From positions 994,260 to 1,058,259 of the forward strand of contig NC_018253.1 in assembly GCF_000227135.1 (NCBI RefSeq): a stretch of DNA of 64,000 nucleotides, in the 5' to 3' direction. A model generated the notes under the pieces. The model ran no database searches, had not been told where the DNA came from, and saw only the letters and a program-made list of their open reading frames with translations. Positions 29,106 to 39,510 of the stretch are shown in pieces. Origin of the DNA: Leishmania donovani (taxonomy: Eukaryota; Euglenozoa; Kinetoplastea; Trypanosomatida; Trypanosomatidae). Every line of letters starts with the position of its first letter. Position 1 is the first letter of the stretch. The position numbers were made by a program, and so were the translations under genes.

Positions 29106-30536
29106 TGGCTGCGCACTCCTCAGCCACGCCTGCCCCGCTTTTCCAATAGCCGCTCTCTCGATTTTGTTGTGCTGCTGCTTGCTTCTCATGGTTTCCGACC
29201 GCTTTTTCACGCCGCTCTTAGCTCATCATGCACGGCTTCGGCGCTTGCGGACATCTGGGGTGATGGCGCCTCCGCGTGCCAGCGTTGAACCGGTGCTGCC
29301 GCTGGGACACCACGTCACCGTTCTTGTCGTTTGTTCCTCTTTCTCACCTTTCTTTAAACGCTCAGCTTGTCGAGCTTCGACCTTGCTCTCGCCCTCTCGG
29401 TTTTGTGCGTATTCTCGTGTGCGCCTAGGTGCTTGGACGGCGCTTGCTGTGATTTGCACGCCTCACTGGAGCCGATGCTGGCGCGCTCACGGTGACGCGT
29501 GCGCGTGCGTGAGCTTGGGAGGGGGTCGACGAAAACGCAGTTGCTGCCTACCTGAGTGTACTTGGCTGCAGGTGCGAGGCCACCGTGCTCACTGCTTTTC
29601 TTCGAATTACGCCGGAAGTGCCCACGCGTGAAGCAGACCTATTTTGCTTGCCCCCTCTTTTCAGTCCTCCTATATGTGCGACGACGCTAAAGTGTTGCGG
29701 TGCTCGTTTCTTCTGTCTAGTGTCCGATACCTTGTTTTGGCTGTTGTGTGACCTTTTCCTTTTTTTTTGCCACGTTGGGTGCTGCCACGTGTAAAGTGTG
29801 CGTATAACAGCGCCAACACCCGCCACGACGTTCTCTCCTGCTTCCCGGGGACAGGAGCGAGGCTAATAGGGAGAGGACGGGGCGGCGCCTTTCTCTAACC
29901 GTAAAGCTCAAGACATGCAGACGAGAAGGAGTCGCCCACCTCTCTCCGCGGACGCCCGCCCATGTTCACTCTGCTCTGTGCCCCGCATGCGTCTGTGACG
30001 CTGTCAGCGGCGGTGCGGCGCCAGTGGACTGCTCTGGTGCTGCTAGTATGTGCAGCGAGGACACCGCAGCGAACCAAAGCACAGGCGGGAGCTTACCCGT
30101 CATACAGTGCGCGCGCTCTTGGTTCGCTCCCCTCACCCACGTAACTCTCAAGCAGCGGTGTTGTGTGCGCATGCGTTGCCGCGACGCTTCTCGCGCGTTG
30201 CGATTTTTTGATGCACGCTTCCCGGATTCGGCTTCTCGTCCTTCTCCCCTCCGCCGCTTCGCCGTTACGCGCAGCTGGCGCGTCGGGCTGAAGGACGTGC
30301 GGAGCGGGGTGATAGGAGTGGCCGTGCGTGCCTATCATCTTCCCTCCTCTACAGTAGAGCATGCTTTCCTTTTCTTCACATGACGCCTACTCTCGTGCCG
30401 TATGGCCAGCAACGCACTCGACGCAGGGTGACTGCCTCTTGTCCGGAAGCGGCAAGCGCAGAGGCCACACTCGCGCTCATAACCAACCCATAAAGGTCAC
30501 AGGACCTGCCGCCCTCGTGCCTCTCTCTTGTCCTCC
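29106..30536 (+). other. spacer, no gene seen
   Basis: T/C-rich after the DPH3 stop (to about 29175), a T9 run near 29760, and no protein-like frame. The next gene's frame opens with a non-ATG codon at 30528, three codons before its ATG. Confidence 0.55.
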
Positions 30537-31691
30537 ATGTTGCGTCGGCTTGTCGCACACGCCTTGGCGCCGGCAGCCCTGTGCCGCCACCTTATCGTCA
30601 GCGCCGACATCCGCGAAGGCCTCACCAAGCCGCTGAGCTCTCTGAAGGAAGAGTGCAAAGGGCAGAACCTTGACTTGGCTGACATGGCCGAGGCGATGAA
30701 GGGCGCGACATACAAGCTTCAGGAAGTCATCAAGAAGAGCGCTGTCGATGACAAGCAGTTCAAAGGAAAAGCGGCCACGCTTTCCGCCTCGCTGAAGGCG
30801 TACAACACACGGCTCGCCAACCTGCAGAACGAGACGCGCTCCATCCAGGCTGAAATCGACGCCATCATGAAGCTGCTGTGGGGCACGGAGAGACCGGAGG
30901 GCGCCAACTTTGCAACGCCTCCAGCGGAAAATGCCCCCAACCCCACGGCCGACTTCGAGGTGGAGCCACCACCGATTGCGCGCGCGCTTGGAGAGGCGAC
31001 GCTGTCTGCGCCATCGAGCACAGCACCTCCTAAACTCAATGTGGAGCGCGTCGAGGGAGAACGCGTAGAGACGGCGGCTAGGATGGGCACTTCCTCGTCC
31101 GCTGGTGCCAGCAAGGAGGAGGAGATCGAGGTGGAGACCATCGAGGTCGACGTTGAGCCGCCGGCGGAGGAAGACCCAGTTGAGACAATGAAGGTGACAG
31201 ACATCACGAAGGAACTCTATGAGCGTGGTGTCAACTTCTCCGACTGCATGGACGCGCGAACGCTGAGGCAGCGCTACCGCGATGTGCTGAGCGGCAAGAT
31301 TCCCACTGCGGCCAATCAATCCTCCTCATCGGCTTCGCATGGCTTTACGGAGCCCCTGACTATGAACACCAACCAGCCGCGCATGCCCCAGAGCGGGCCT
31401 CCTCAGCAAAGCCCGTACCCGTACCAGCAACAAGGGCAATCGAGCACCAACAACGCGGGCAGCGGGATCACCAACGACCCTTACCCGAACGCGCATCGCA
31501 AGATGGTGGATCCGATGAAGTTTGTGTACCAGATTAAGCAGGAGTTGGCGCTGGAGAAGGGCATCGACGCTGGTGCAGTCGACTTGTGGAGCGGCAAGAT
31601 CAAACTGGATGACAACAAGCGTCTCTATGACTACCCCTCCATTCAGAGCTACCCGATCGAGGTTCGGCAGAAAGGAGATATACCGGCATGA
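30537..31691 (+). CDS. protein with presequence, SAP-like motif and ubiquitin-like C-terminus (384 aa)
   Basis: Residues 1-20 (MLRRLVAHALAPAALCRHL) are Arg/Ala/Leu-rich without acids, like a mitochondrial presequence. Residues 25-115 form a Lys/Glu/Leu/Ala helix pair with coiled-coil character. An acidic Pro/Glu linker follows. Residues 219-253 (VTDITKELYERGVNFSDC.. with ..DARTLRQRYRDVL) resemble the SAP-like helix pair of ARMET/MANF C-termini. A Gln/Pro/Ser linker covers about 260-320. Residues 322-384 match the ubiquitin pattern from the helix onward: FVYQIKQELALEKGI, LWSGKIKLDDN, LYDYPSIQ, IEVRQKG. There is no di-glycine terminus, so it is a ubiquitin-like domain rather than a modifier. 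Location and role are inferred only. Confidence 0.85.
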   Translation: MLRRLVAHALAPAALCRHLIVSADIREGLTKPLSSLKEECKGQNLDLADMAEAMKGATYKLQEVIKKSAVDDKQFKGKAATLSASLKAYNTRLANLQNETRSIQAEIDAIMKLLWGTERPEGANFATPPAENAPNPTADFEVEPPPIARALGEATLSAPSSTAPPKLNVERVEGERVETAARMGTSSSAGASKEEEIEVETIEVDVEPPAEEDPVETMKVTDITKELYERGVNFSDCMDARTLRQRYRDVLSGKIPTAANQSSSSASHGFTEPLTMNTNQPRMPQSGPPQQSPYPYQQQGQSSTNNAGSGITNDPYPNAHRKMVDPMKFVYQIKQELALEKGIDAGAVDLWSGKIKLDDNKRLYDYPSIQSYPIEVRQKGDIPA

Positions 31692-32123
31692 GCAAAGGCG
31701 GCGACGCAACGCAGCGGGACTGTCTAGCGAGCTCGAAAGGCGCACACGAAAAACAAATGAATCCAGTACGTGTCGCGCTGCGCGGTGGTGTGTTGGGTTT
31801 TGTATTGTGCAGGCATCTCTCACATTCCCTTTTGGGGCTCTGCGCATATGTGCGTGTGCGTGTGTGCGAACGGCGGTGGTAGCCGTAGCTGGTGAAACAG
31901 GTTTCTGTTCCGACTTCCTTCCCCTGATGGCGCTTTCGACTCGCCAGGCTGAGCGTCGTGTCTGCCCGCAGGAATAGGTCCGTAAAAGGATCGGCTTCGC
32001 CCCTTCTACGTTGCACTGCTTGAAACCAGGCCACCGCGTGACGGTGCCATCGCGTGGTGGGATAGTGACGGCTGAGACTGCAGGAAGGCCCTTGCGAACC
32101 TTCACGCCAATGCAGCCGCAGCC
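31692..32123 (+). other. 3'UTR and spacer
   Basis: Unique sequence with a GT-rich tract near 31845-31870; nothing gene-like. Confidence 0.5.
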
Positions 32124-32644
32124 ATGGCGGGTACCCCCACCTCTGTGGACCAAACAACCCTACTCGAAGAGGTTCATTTCATGCCTCTCTCCTTCATGGC
32201 GCTGCTGGCCTGTGCACCCGCCTGTGTCTCCCCCGCACGCAGGCGAGGAGACTACCTTGCACACTTGGCGCAGGACGTGCACGCGCCGCAAAAAAAAAGT
32301 CATCATAACGCTTCGGCAGCGCTCATATGGGCATGCAAGCATCGACATCCTCGGCGCTGCGCAGACGCAGACACTTCCCTCATGCGTGCAGGGGTCGCGT
32401 TCGCCTCTCATCGCAGTTTGCCTGCGGCTGTTCTCGATGAAAAGTCAACGACGAAGTTGACGGGCTTGCCGAGCCGGCAACGCCAGAGGAGCCGGCGCCA
32501 GCTGCAGGGAGAACGGACCCTGGCCAGAGCTCGCAGACGCGAGGCCGACATCCCGCGAAACCGTGCGACACGCTGAGACGAGAGCTCCTTGGCGGCCGCC
32601 GTCCAGCACTGCGGAGGAACAGCGGCCTTGAGCGTGTGAGATGA
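32124..32644 (+). pseudogene. possible frameshifted gene remnant
   Basis: An ATG at 32124 starts plausible protein text (MAGTPTSVDQTTLLEEVHFM) up to an A9 homopolymer near 32290. After it another frame reads VIITLRQRSYGHASIDILGA, and from 32441 a third gives VNDEVDGLAEPATPEEPAPA until a stop at 32642-32644. The A9 run is a natural site for a frameshift or sequencing error. The remnant ends about 65 bases before the 0.92-kb repeat. The family is unrecognised and chance GC-rich open frames remain a real alternative. Confidence 0.3.
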
Positions 32645-32708
32645 GCGGAGACCATCCTCGCCCAGCTCGGCACGGGCGCCTGCGCGTACTTTGGCTTCGC
32701 GCAGCGGC

Positions 32709-33622
32709 GGGTGACTCGCAGCGGCAGCGTGGCGTGAAGACGGTGTGCTGCCTGTCACTGCGCTCGCGTTGTGGCGTGCCCCTCCCCCGCCCCCGCCTGT
32801 GCTTGCTGTGAGGGGGTCCGGCCTGGCGTTGTGCCCGGCATGCGAGGCGAGGTTGGCGGATGGGTCGAGGCTGAGAGCGCGCCTCGTCTCACTCGCGGCG
32901 NNNNNNNNNNNNNNNNNNNNNNNNNNNNNNNNNNNNNNNNNNNNNNNNNNNNNNNNNNNNNNNNNNNNNNNNNNNNNNNNNNNNNNNNNNNNNNNNNNNN
33001 NNNNNNNNNNNNNNNNNNNNNNNNNNNNNNNNNNNNNNNNNNNNNNNNNNNNNNNNNNNNNNNNNNNNNNNNNNNNNNNNNNNNNNNNNNNNNNNNNNNN
33101 NNNNNNNNNNNNNNNNNNNNNNNNNNNNNNNNNNNNNNNNNNNNNNNNNNNNNNNNNNNNNNNNNNNNNNNNNNNNNNNNNNNNNNNNNNNNNNNNNNNN
33201 NNNNNNNNNNNNNNNNNNNNNNNNNNNNNNNNNNNNNNNNNNNNNNNNNNNNNNNNNNNNNNNNNNNNNNNNNNNNNNNNNNNNNNNNNNNNNNNNNNNN
33301 NNNNNNNNNNNNNNNNNNNNNNNNNNNNNNNNNNNNNNNNNNNNNNNNNNNNNNNNNNNNNNNNNNNNNNNNNNNNNNNNNNNNNNNNNNNNNNNNNNNN
33401 NNNNNNNNNNNNNNNNNNNNNNNNNNNNNNNNAGGTCCGTGTGGCGCCGACCGCGCGGCAGGTATGCGAGGAGGGGGCGAGGAGGGACGGGCAGAGTCTG
33501 TTAGACGCGTGACCCAGTTCGACGACAGGCCGGCTCGTCCGTGACGACCCGGATGGGGCCGCGGTGCGACAGAGGTGTGGTGAGCTGTGGTTGTGCGCGC
33601 GTACGCTTGCGAACTTGTTGTT
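32709..33622 (+). repeat. 0.92-kb interspersed repeat, copy 2 (interior masked by N)
   Basis: The left part 32709-32900 matches 7485-7676 and the right part 33433-33622 matches 8219-8407. The masked middle (532 N) is close to the 542 bases found in copy 1, so the gap probably represents the same element. Direct orientation relative to copy 1. The high similarity suggests recent spread, gene conversion, or assembly copying. Confidence 0.75.
32901..33432. other. assembly gap (532 N)
   Basis: The only gap whose length is not 99, so it was probably sized from read pairs. It lies wholly within the 0.92-kb repeat. Confidence 0.98.
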
Positions 33623-34513
33623 GGGAGTGACGTGTTTCGAAGAAGCCTCTTTGTGCCTGTTTGGCTCTTGTTCGCGCACGCCTGCGCAGAGGTGCTTTCG
33701 GCGGTTTTGTCTGGGGGACACGCCCCCGCCGCAGCCTTGGTTTTTTCCTCTCTCGTTTCGGCTGTCTTGTTCAAACTTATGTTTTGCCTGTACTCGTGGG
33801 TTTTGAGAGTGGCTGCGTGTGTGGTGGGTGCGCCGTGGTGTGCACGGAGGTCAGAAAGGGTCTCTCCGTGTCTTTCTGGGACGTTTATTATAGGCGGTAG
33901 TACAGGTTCGATGATATGCGCATTTCTGAGGGCAAGGCACATCGCATACGGCATGGAAAGCGCCTGCCGTGGCAGTGCTTATTTCACCTTCAAACCAGCG
34001 TTCTACCCATGGACGTGTTCAACGGCGAAAAGTGGAGGCGTAGAGAGATGCTTGATAGAAGAGTGAGTGGTGAGCGTGCGCAGGTCGATCGGAGAATGTG
34101 GGTTCGCATTCAGCGGGGTGTGGCGAAGGCTGATGGGCCGGGATCGACGCATAAATCACGTAAAACCAACAGTGTGTTTTGTTATTCTCTCTCTCTGGTG
34201 AATGCCGAGGGGAGCACCTGCAGGCCCGACAGAATGCAGGGAAACGGGCATGGTGGGTGAGGGATCACTCTGCGCATGTGGATGGCGTGCCTTGTGTTGC
34301 GCTTGATGATGCCAAAGCCTCTTTATCGCTACCAGCGCACTCTCTCTCTCGCGTCTCCTCTCACCTCTTCGCTCATTGAGAGCTGCTTCTCGCTCTCCCT
34401 CCTCCGTTGTAGAGAGCCACGCATGCTCATTGTGTATCGAAGCCACCGAAGCGGTGGTTTAGTGCTCGGCGTAAGAGGCTGCTCTTCAACAAGGTCGACA
34501 CCCGCTGACAGAA
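33623..34513 (+). other. spacer with splice signal
   Basis: Unique flank of the repeat (its first 47 bases reappear at 8408-8454), then a spacer. Pyrimidine-rich sequence at 34340-34410 ends in cctccgttgtag with AG at 34411-34412. Confidence 0.5.
34390..34412 (+). promoter_or_regulatory. candidate trans-splice acceptor
   Basis: Tract cgctctccctcctccgttgt followed by AG at 34411-34412, about 100 bases before the ATG at 34514. It supports a separate mRNA for the small protein that follows. Confidence 0.45.
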
Positions 34514-34732
34514 ATGCCGGCGCGCAGCGGGCCATCGTCGAACACATTCGACCACAGCGCCCTTCCAAGTTCACAAGGGGCGCCAGGGCCCTACGAGTTC
34601 ACCAGCACTGCTGGTAGGCATGTTGCCGGCAATTTACAAGGGTTTCGGTTCGTGGATGAGGGCCACACCGTGAAGCAGTCGAAGCCGGTGGCGCGCACCG
34701 CAGCTATGAGCCGTCGCCGCCGCGACATCTGA
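34514..34732 (+). CDS. small hypothetical protein (72 aa)
   Basis: A 72-residue basic protein. Start MPARSGPSSNTFDHSA; a central stretch with Gly, Tyr, Phe and Val (GPYEFTSTAGRHVAGNLQGF) looks like genuine protein text; the end is a basic cluster SRRRRDI. No membrane segment or signal peptide. Support comes from composition and the well-placed splice-acceptor candidate upstream. It could be an overlooked short gene in existing annotations. Function unknown. Confidence 0.5.
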   Translation: MPARSGPSSNTFDHSALPSSQGAPGPYEFTSTAGRHVAGNLQGFRFVDEGHTVKQSKPVARTAAMSRRRRDI

Positions 34733-35666
34733 GTGCTTGCATGTGCACCTGCGCGGGCGCTCTGATAAGACTGGGCTCGTGTTGCGCCTCTCCAGAGCGC
34801 TGATTTATGGCGGTGCCACTGCACCCAAAATCTCACCAACGACTCCGAAGGAACGCCTTAAGGCGTGCGCTGAGTTTCACGCAGCATTGTCGAGCATGTC
34901 CGCTTCTTGTGGTATCGTGCATTCTCGGGGTACCCCTGCTTCGACCGCGATGATGCGCCACCACACCCCTGCTGTTGGGACGGCTATTATGCATTCTTCA
35001 ATCAGCGCGCGAACTCGGCGGGTGTACTTCCCTCATTGTGTGCAACTGAGTATCGCTCTTCGGTGCGGCGATGCTCAAAACCATGAGCCGTGCATGGCGC
35101 TTCCTTCTAGATGCGAACGCTGACTTCGCTCGCCACACCGCACTGGACGCCCTCCTTGCCCTCTTTTGCCTTGTTCTTCACATTTTCCTATCTTTTGACG
35201 GATGCACTTGCGCACGGCTTCCGCGGCCCGCCGGGTGCCGTTGGCGTATCTTTCTCCACTGCGCAGCCCAACACACAGTCAGAGCAGCACAGGCACACCT
35301 ACACATACCCGGCTCCGACGTCCGACGGAAGGCTTGACGCTCTCTTTGTGTTGTAGGGCGCGCCACACTCAGTCGTTTCCTGCACCCTATTCACGTCAGC
35401 GCCCTTCAATCGCTTCGGCAGTCGGCGCCCCCCTCTGCTTCCTCTGCGCTTTCTTGTTGCGCGTGTGCCGTGCGTCCGCTCTAGCTGCACCACGCGCGCA
35501 CACGCAGGCAGATCCACCCGCACACGCGCACAAAGCGAGGTCAGTGCCAGTGCTCTGTGGGCTCGCACACAACACTGCACGGGCTCATACGGACATTACT
35601 CGTTCCAAACCACTGCCGGTGTTACGGAGAGCCCCCAACCGTGACGGCGGCCAGCTTCGTAGGGCG
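34733..35666 (+). other. spacer, no gene called
   Basis: Open frames exist, but their starts are non-ATG or their composition is poor. C/T-rich segments near 35145-35200 and 35360-35465 may carry the splice signal of the next gene, whose frame stays open upstream to 35202. Confidence 0.5.
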
Positions 35667-37418
35667 ATGACGGAGGAGACCTGTACAACAGACTCGGAGG
35701 CGAAGACGCTTCAGCGGCTTGCGGAGCGGTACTACGAAGCGTATAGGCGAGACCGCGGCAATGATAGCACACCAACCGTGGCGTCGTCATTGATGCGCAT
35801 GATGGCTGTCATGGGAGAGCTGTCTACAATGGCGTTCACGTCCTCGTCAAGCATGTCGCCTTTTGAAAAAGACGAGGTATCCCTGCTGATCGGAAAGCTC
35901 AGCATCTCTGTGGCGATGATTGCCGAGGCTTTCCACCTGAACGTGGGGCGGTCTATCCTCCAGTATCTCGAAGAGGAGCTTCGCGCGGCCCCGCTGTCGC
36001 AGCGCGGTGCGATCAACAATGGCTGTGGTACGACCGCAGCGGAGTCCGACGGCACCTCAGCTGGGGCCCCGCCACTGGACGCGCAGGCATCGGTCTCTGA
36101 AGCTCCTGCCCCACCGCCGCCGCCGCTACCGGTAACGGAGAGCAAGCGTTCGGTGGTGCTCGGCGCGACATCGAATGACGACTTTTTCGGACACGTCGAC
36201 GAGCTCGCCAAGTTGCCGCGAGAGCACTTCGAGAAGGCCGGCCTCAAGTGGGTGGTGCCGCTGCCCAACGGGACACTGGAAGAAGTCATCCCGAACGGGC
36301 GTTGGATAACGGTTCGCTACGAGGATTTTCCTCACTACCTGGCGCACATTGCTCGGTACCGCAACGCCCGTGCGAGCCAGCCACAGCCGTCGCCTCCGTC
36401 TTCTCATTCCACGGGTGTGGTGGGCCGGCAGGGATACAAGGATCCGACTGCCGAGTACCCGCCTAACCGTGCGCCGGTCGTCTCTGTTGCGGCGTCTAGC
36501 GTTCCTTCTATTTTGGCTCAGGCGCCCGGCTACGACCCCGATCGCGAGTCGACCCTTTACTCGCCAGGCCACTTCGCGGGTGATCTCTTCAGCCCCATGG
36601 CACGCGCATCGGATGTGCAGACGATGAGTGTCGTTCCACCGGCTGCAATGGTGACGGAAATGGGCGGCGGGGCAGCTGGCTTCGAACGGCGTAGCCGCCC
36701 CGCTGTCCAGCACATTGGTCGCCCGTACGATGTCAGCTCGTTCCACGACAAGGTCAACCTTCTCCGTCGCGGGGCGGTGCCAAGCGCGGCTATTGCGCAG
36801 CTCGGCCTCACCTTCAGTGTACCGGACGGCCAACGTGTTGTCGAGCTCGTCAACGACGGCATGCAGGTGGATGTGACAGCCGCCAATGTGAGCGAGTTCC
36901 TGCGTCTACTGGACAGCTATCCAACAGCGCAGGCTCCGTCTGGCCGGGTGCATCGCACGAACAGTGTGAGGAAGATCGACGTAGGCCGCATCATCTCCGA
37001 CGTCCCTGCAACGTTCAGCCCGTCGCACTTTTCACACGGCCTCTTCGCGCCGTACCAGGAGCCGACCTCATCGGTCTATGTGGACTACGACAAGTCGGAG
37101 CGGATGCTGCCGCTCTACCTGAAGGAGCATCACGTGAGCCCTGCCGATACACGAGGCCTGTACGTGAGCGCTGCACGCTCTGCCGACTACCCCACCTTAG
37201 AGCGCATCGTGCAAGAGGTGAAGGTGAATCCGTCTGCCTTGACCAAGTACGGTGTTACCTTCAGCGTGCCGAGCTCGCTGGAGCCGTACTCGACGCCAGA
37301 GGAGCGGCGCAGTGGTCTCCACGCCTTATTCCCTTCCTCTGCTTTGCAGCCGGTGCAGCCGGAGGATCGACTTCACTTTCTTTCTCTCGCTCGTCAGTAC
37401 TACCCCAATATTCTCTGA
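35667..37418 (+). CDS. protein with MazG-like helical N-terminus and repeated FSVP modules (583 aa)
   Basis: N-terminal residues 10-110 are helical. The order SLMRMMAVMGELSTMAF, then EVSLLIGKLSISVAMIAEAF and LNVGRSILQYLEEEL matches the four-helix layout of MazG/DCTPP1 nucleotide pyrophosphohydrolases, but the acidic metal ligands (EExxE and ExxD) are mostly absent, so it is probably a non-catalytic relative. After a Pro-rich linker, a module recurs: AGLKWVVPLPNG (about 193-204), LGLTFSVPDG (about 380-389) and YGVTFSVPSS (about 530-539), each followed by a helix with Leu/Tyr (HYLAHIARY, FLRLLDSYP, FLSLARQYYP). The start at 35667 (MTEETCTTDSEA) begins the coding-like part. Family not recognised; the MazG link is inference. 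Confidence 0.82.
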   Translation: MTEETCTTDSEAKTLQRLAERYYEAYRRDRGNDSTPTVASSLMRMMAVMGELSTMAFTSSSSMSPFEKDEVSLLIGKLSISVAMIAEAFHLNVGRSILQYLEEELRAAPLSQRGAINNGCGTTAAESDGTSAGAPPLDAQASVSEAPAPPPPPLPVTESKRSVVLGATSNDDFFGHVDELAKLPREHFEKAGLKWVVPLPNGTLEEVIPNGRWITVRYEDFPHYLAHIARYRNARASQPQPSPPSSHSTGVVGRQGYKDPTAEYPPNRAPVVSVAASSVPSILAQAPGYDPDRESTLYSPGHFAGDLFSPMARASDVQTMSVVPPAAMVTEMGGGAAGFERRSRPAVQHIGRPYDVSSFHDKVNLLRRGAVPSAAIAQLGLTFSVPDGQRVVELVNDGMQVDVTAANVSEFLRLLDSYPTAQAPSGRVHRTNSVRKIDVGRIISDVPATFSPSHFSHGLFAPYQEPTSSVYVDYDKSERMLPLYLKEHHVSPADTRGLYVSAARSADYPTLERIVQEVKVNPSALTKYGVTFSVPSSLEPYSTPEERRSGLHALFPSSALQPVQPEDRLHFLSLARQYYPNIL

Positions 37419-37841
37419 ACGGAAGACGGAGTGACGCTCCTTGCCGTTTCCTCGCTGTCACCGTACAACTAGGCGTGCTCGCGGTTCTGCTATGCATGTA
37501 ATATAGACCTGAAACGGGAGCCGGTGGAGGACGGTGGGGGAGAGAGACAAGTACTCCTTGCCAGTAGGCGGCCGGGCTGCGCGCCAAGGGGAAGGACGAA
37601 TAGGACTGTAGCGATAGCTAAGATGAGGGTATGAAACGCATGTTTGCCTCTCTTCCCCTCTGCGCAGACGTGCAGCTGTGCTCTAGCGTCATGCGATGGT
37701 GTCGTCATGCGTGGGATGTCTCTCTGTCAGTCCGCATCCTCACTCCCGCACTCTCGCTCTCGCTCGTGCGCCACTCTCGTCACGTTCTGCTGGGGCTTAT
37801 GTGCACTTTTTTTTCGGCCTCTTTGCCCAGCGCCTCTTTGT
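37419..37841 (+). other. 3'UTR of the preceding gene
   Basis: No gene seen; leads directly into the second SIDER-like element. Confidence 0.5.
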
Positions 37842-38440
37842 TTTCTTCTTTCTCATGCTTTTCGCTCCCGCACTGGATAAAGGGTCGAGACAAGGGGCGG
37901 CACACTCCTCAGTGCGCGGTGGTATCTCAGGGTCCAGTACCACCACCCTAGGTGCTGAGGCCAAACAGCTCCCCCCTCCCCTCCCCCCGACTCTCTAAGC
38001 CTGCCGAACCACCTCTGGTGATGACAGGGTCACGTACCAGTGTCATGGGGCAGTCAGAGCGATGTATCACTGCTGATGCCAGCGGTCCGGCCCTGGGTGG
38101 CGCTGTGTCGGAGCGACCTGCGACCGTGAGCATGCGCTTGCACCATCCATGTGATGGGCGAAGTGTCAGAGTGACTCGAAGGTACCTCACCGCCGGCCCT
38201 CACGCTGCCCACTCGCGTGGGGAGTGTCCGGGTCACCGCGAGGGGGATGGACCAGGTGGCGACTGGCACAATGGGAGCGGCTGTGAGGCGAGCTGCGAGG
38301 CAGAGACCGCGCTCAGGTGACTGAGTCGGCTCATTGCTGTCACGCGGTCCTCTGCAGCTTCGCGCCACGCGCTGGGGCCTGTGACAGGCCGGGCAGCGTG
38401 AGCTCACGCCGTATTAGGGGGATGAACGCGTTAAAGGAAA
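37842..38440 (+). mobile_element. SIDER-like degenerate retroposon, copy 2
   Basis: About 600 bases nearly identical to 18363-18966 and in the same orientation. The left 60 bases differ at several positions (ttttcgctcccgcactgg against ttttcgcgtccgcaccgg), while the remainder differs at only a few. The 3' end is gggggatgaacgcgttaaagg, with the A-tail decayed. It is complete, with no gap, and is the best reference copy for repairing copy 1. It sits in the spacer downstream of a gene, as expected for 3'UTR retroposons. Confidence 0.75.
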
Positions 38441-39510
38441 GGCATCCTTTGGTATACACTGCGTCGCCTCTTTTTTGGCTTCATCCTATCCAAGAGAGCT
38501 ATGTGGCAGCGGCCGTCGTGGTGGGACTCGGCTGACAAGGCTGATTCACCTGCTGGCCAGATCATTTTCAGGGCTTGGCGCCTCGTTTGGATGCTTCGTT
38601 CTCTACCTCACTCTTTCCACCACAAAGCCCCTCTTCTTTACGTGCTAAACTGATAAACGGGACAAGCACATACGCGCCGGTGTCGTGGCGTGCTTGCCGT
38701 GAGTCTTGATGATGTGCACCTGCACGACACGCGGGCACGCTCCAAAAACAAAAACAAAAACAGCACGAGAACATAGAGGAACTGATCTTGTGTGCGCGCG
38801 CGCGTGGATGTGCACGAAGCAAAAACTAGTGGATTCAGCTTCCTGCAGTCATGAAGTGTGTCCGACGCGCTTAGCCCACTTCTGCCGGTGCGTTAAGTTG
38901 GCGCACCAGCGTGTGTGCCGTGAAGGCCACTGCCAGCGTGTCTCTTTCGGCTATACGTGGGCCTGAATATTTTTGCAGCTCTTGCACATAATGCCCTTCT
39001 TACCCGATACTCGCGTGGTGCTCCTCCAACCTTTTGCATCACGTTACTTTTCGACGCCGTCTTGTGCACACACGCACACACGCGTGCGTACGCGGCCATG
39101 GCCGCAGTGACGCGTTGCCCTGCTCTTTCTTCGAATTAAGGATCGTGGACTGCTTGTTCTCGTTACCTCTGTGACATCTGTCAAGCAGACACTCACGAAG
39201 AAATCTTACGTGCACCGAGAAGGCCCCGGGCTCCGTGGCAGCAGGTGGTGCGCGCGATATTTGTCCTCTGCACGGGCTCGCTCTGTACCGTGCACACACA
39301 AATACAGGTGCTCGCAAACGTGCCGTCTGCCGTTTCCGATCTTGCTTGATTCTGTCAGCCTTGACGAGCACCTCATCACGTCGCCACAGCTCTACACTTC
39401 GTTGTTGTCTTGACTTTAGAATTCACGCACGACACAACGTTGCACGCACGCACGTCACGTCATCCACTTTAAGAAATCTGGCAGTAAAGAAAGCGCAGAA
39501 CGCGCCAAAA
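38441..39510 (+). other. spacer, no gene seen
   Basis: Short A-rich tract (aaaaacaaaaacaaaaacagc) near 38743-38763; otherwise mixed sequence with no credible frame. The next gene's frame is open from 39235 but is coding-like only from about 39511. Confidence 0.5.
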
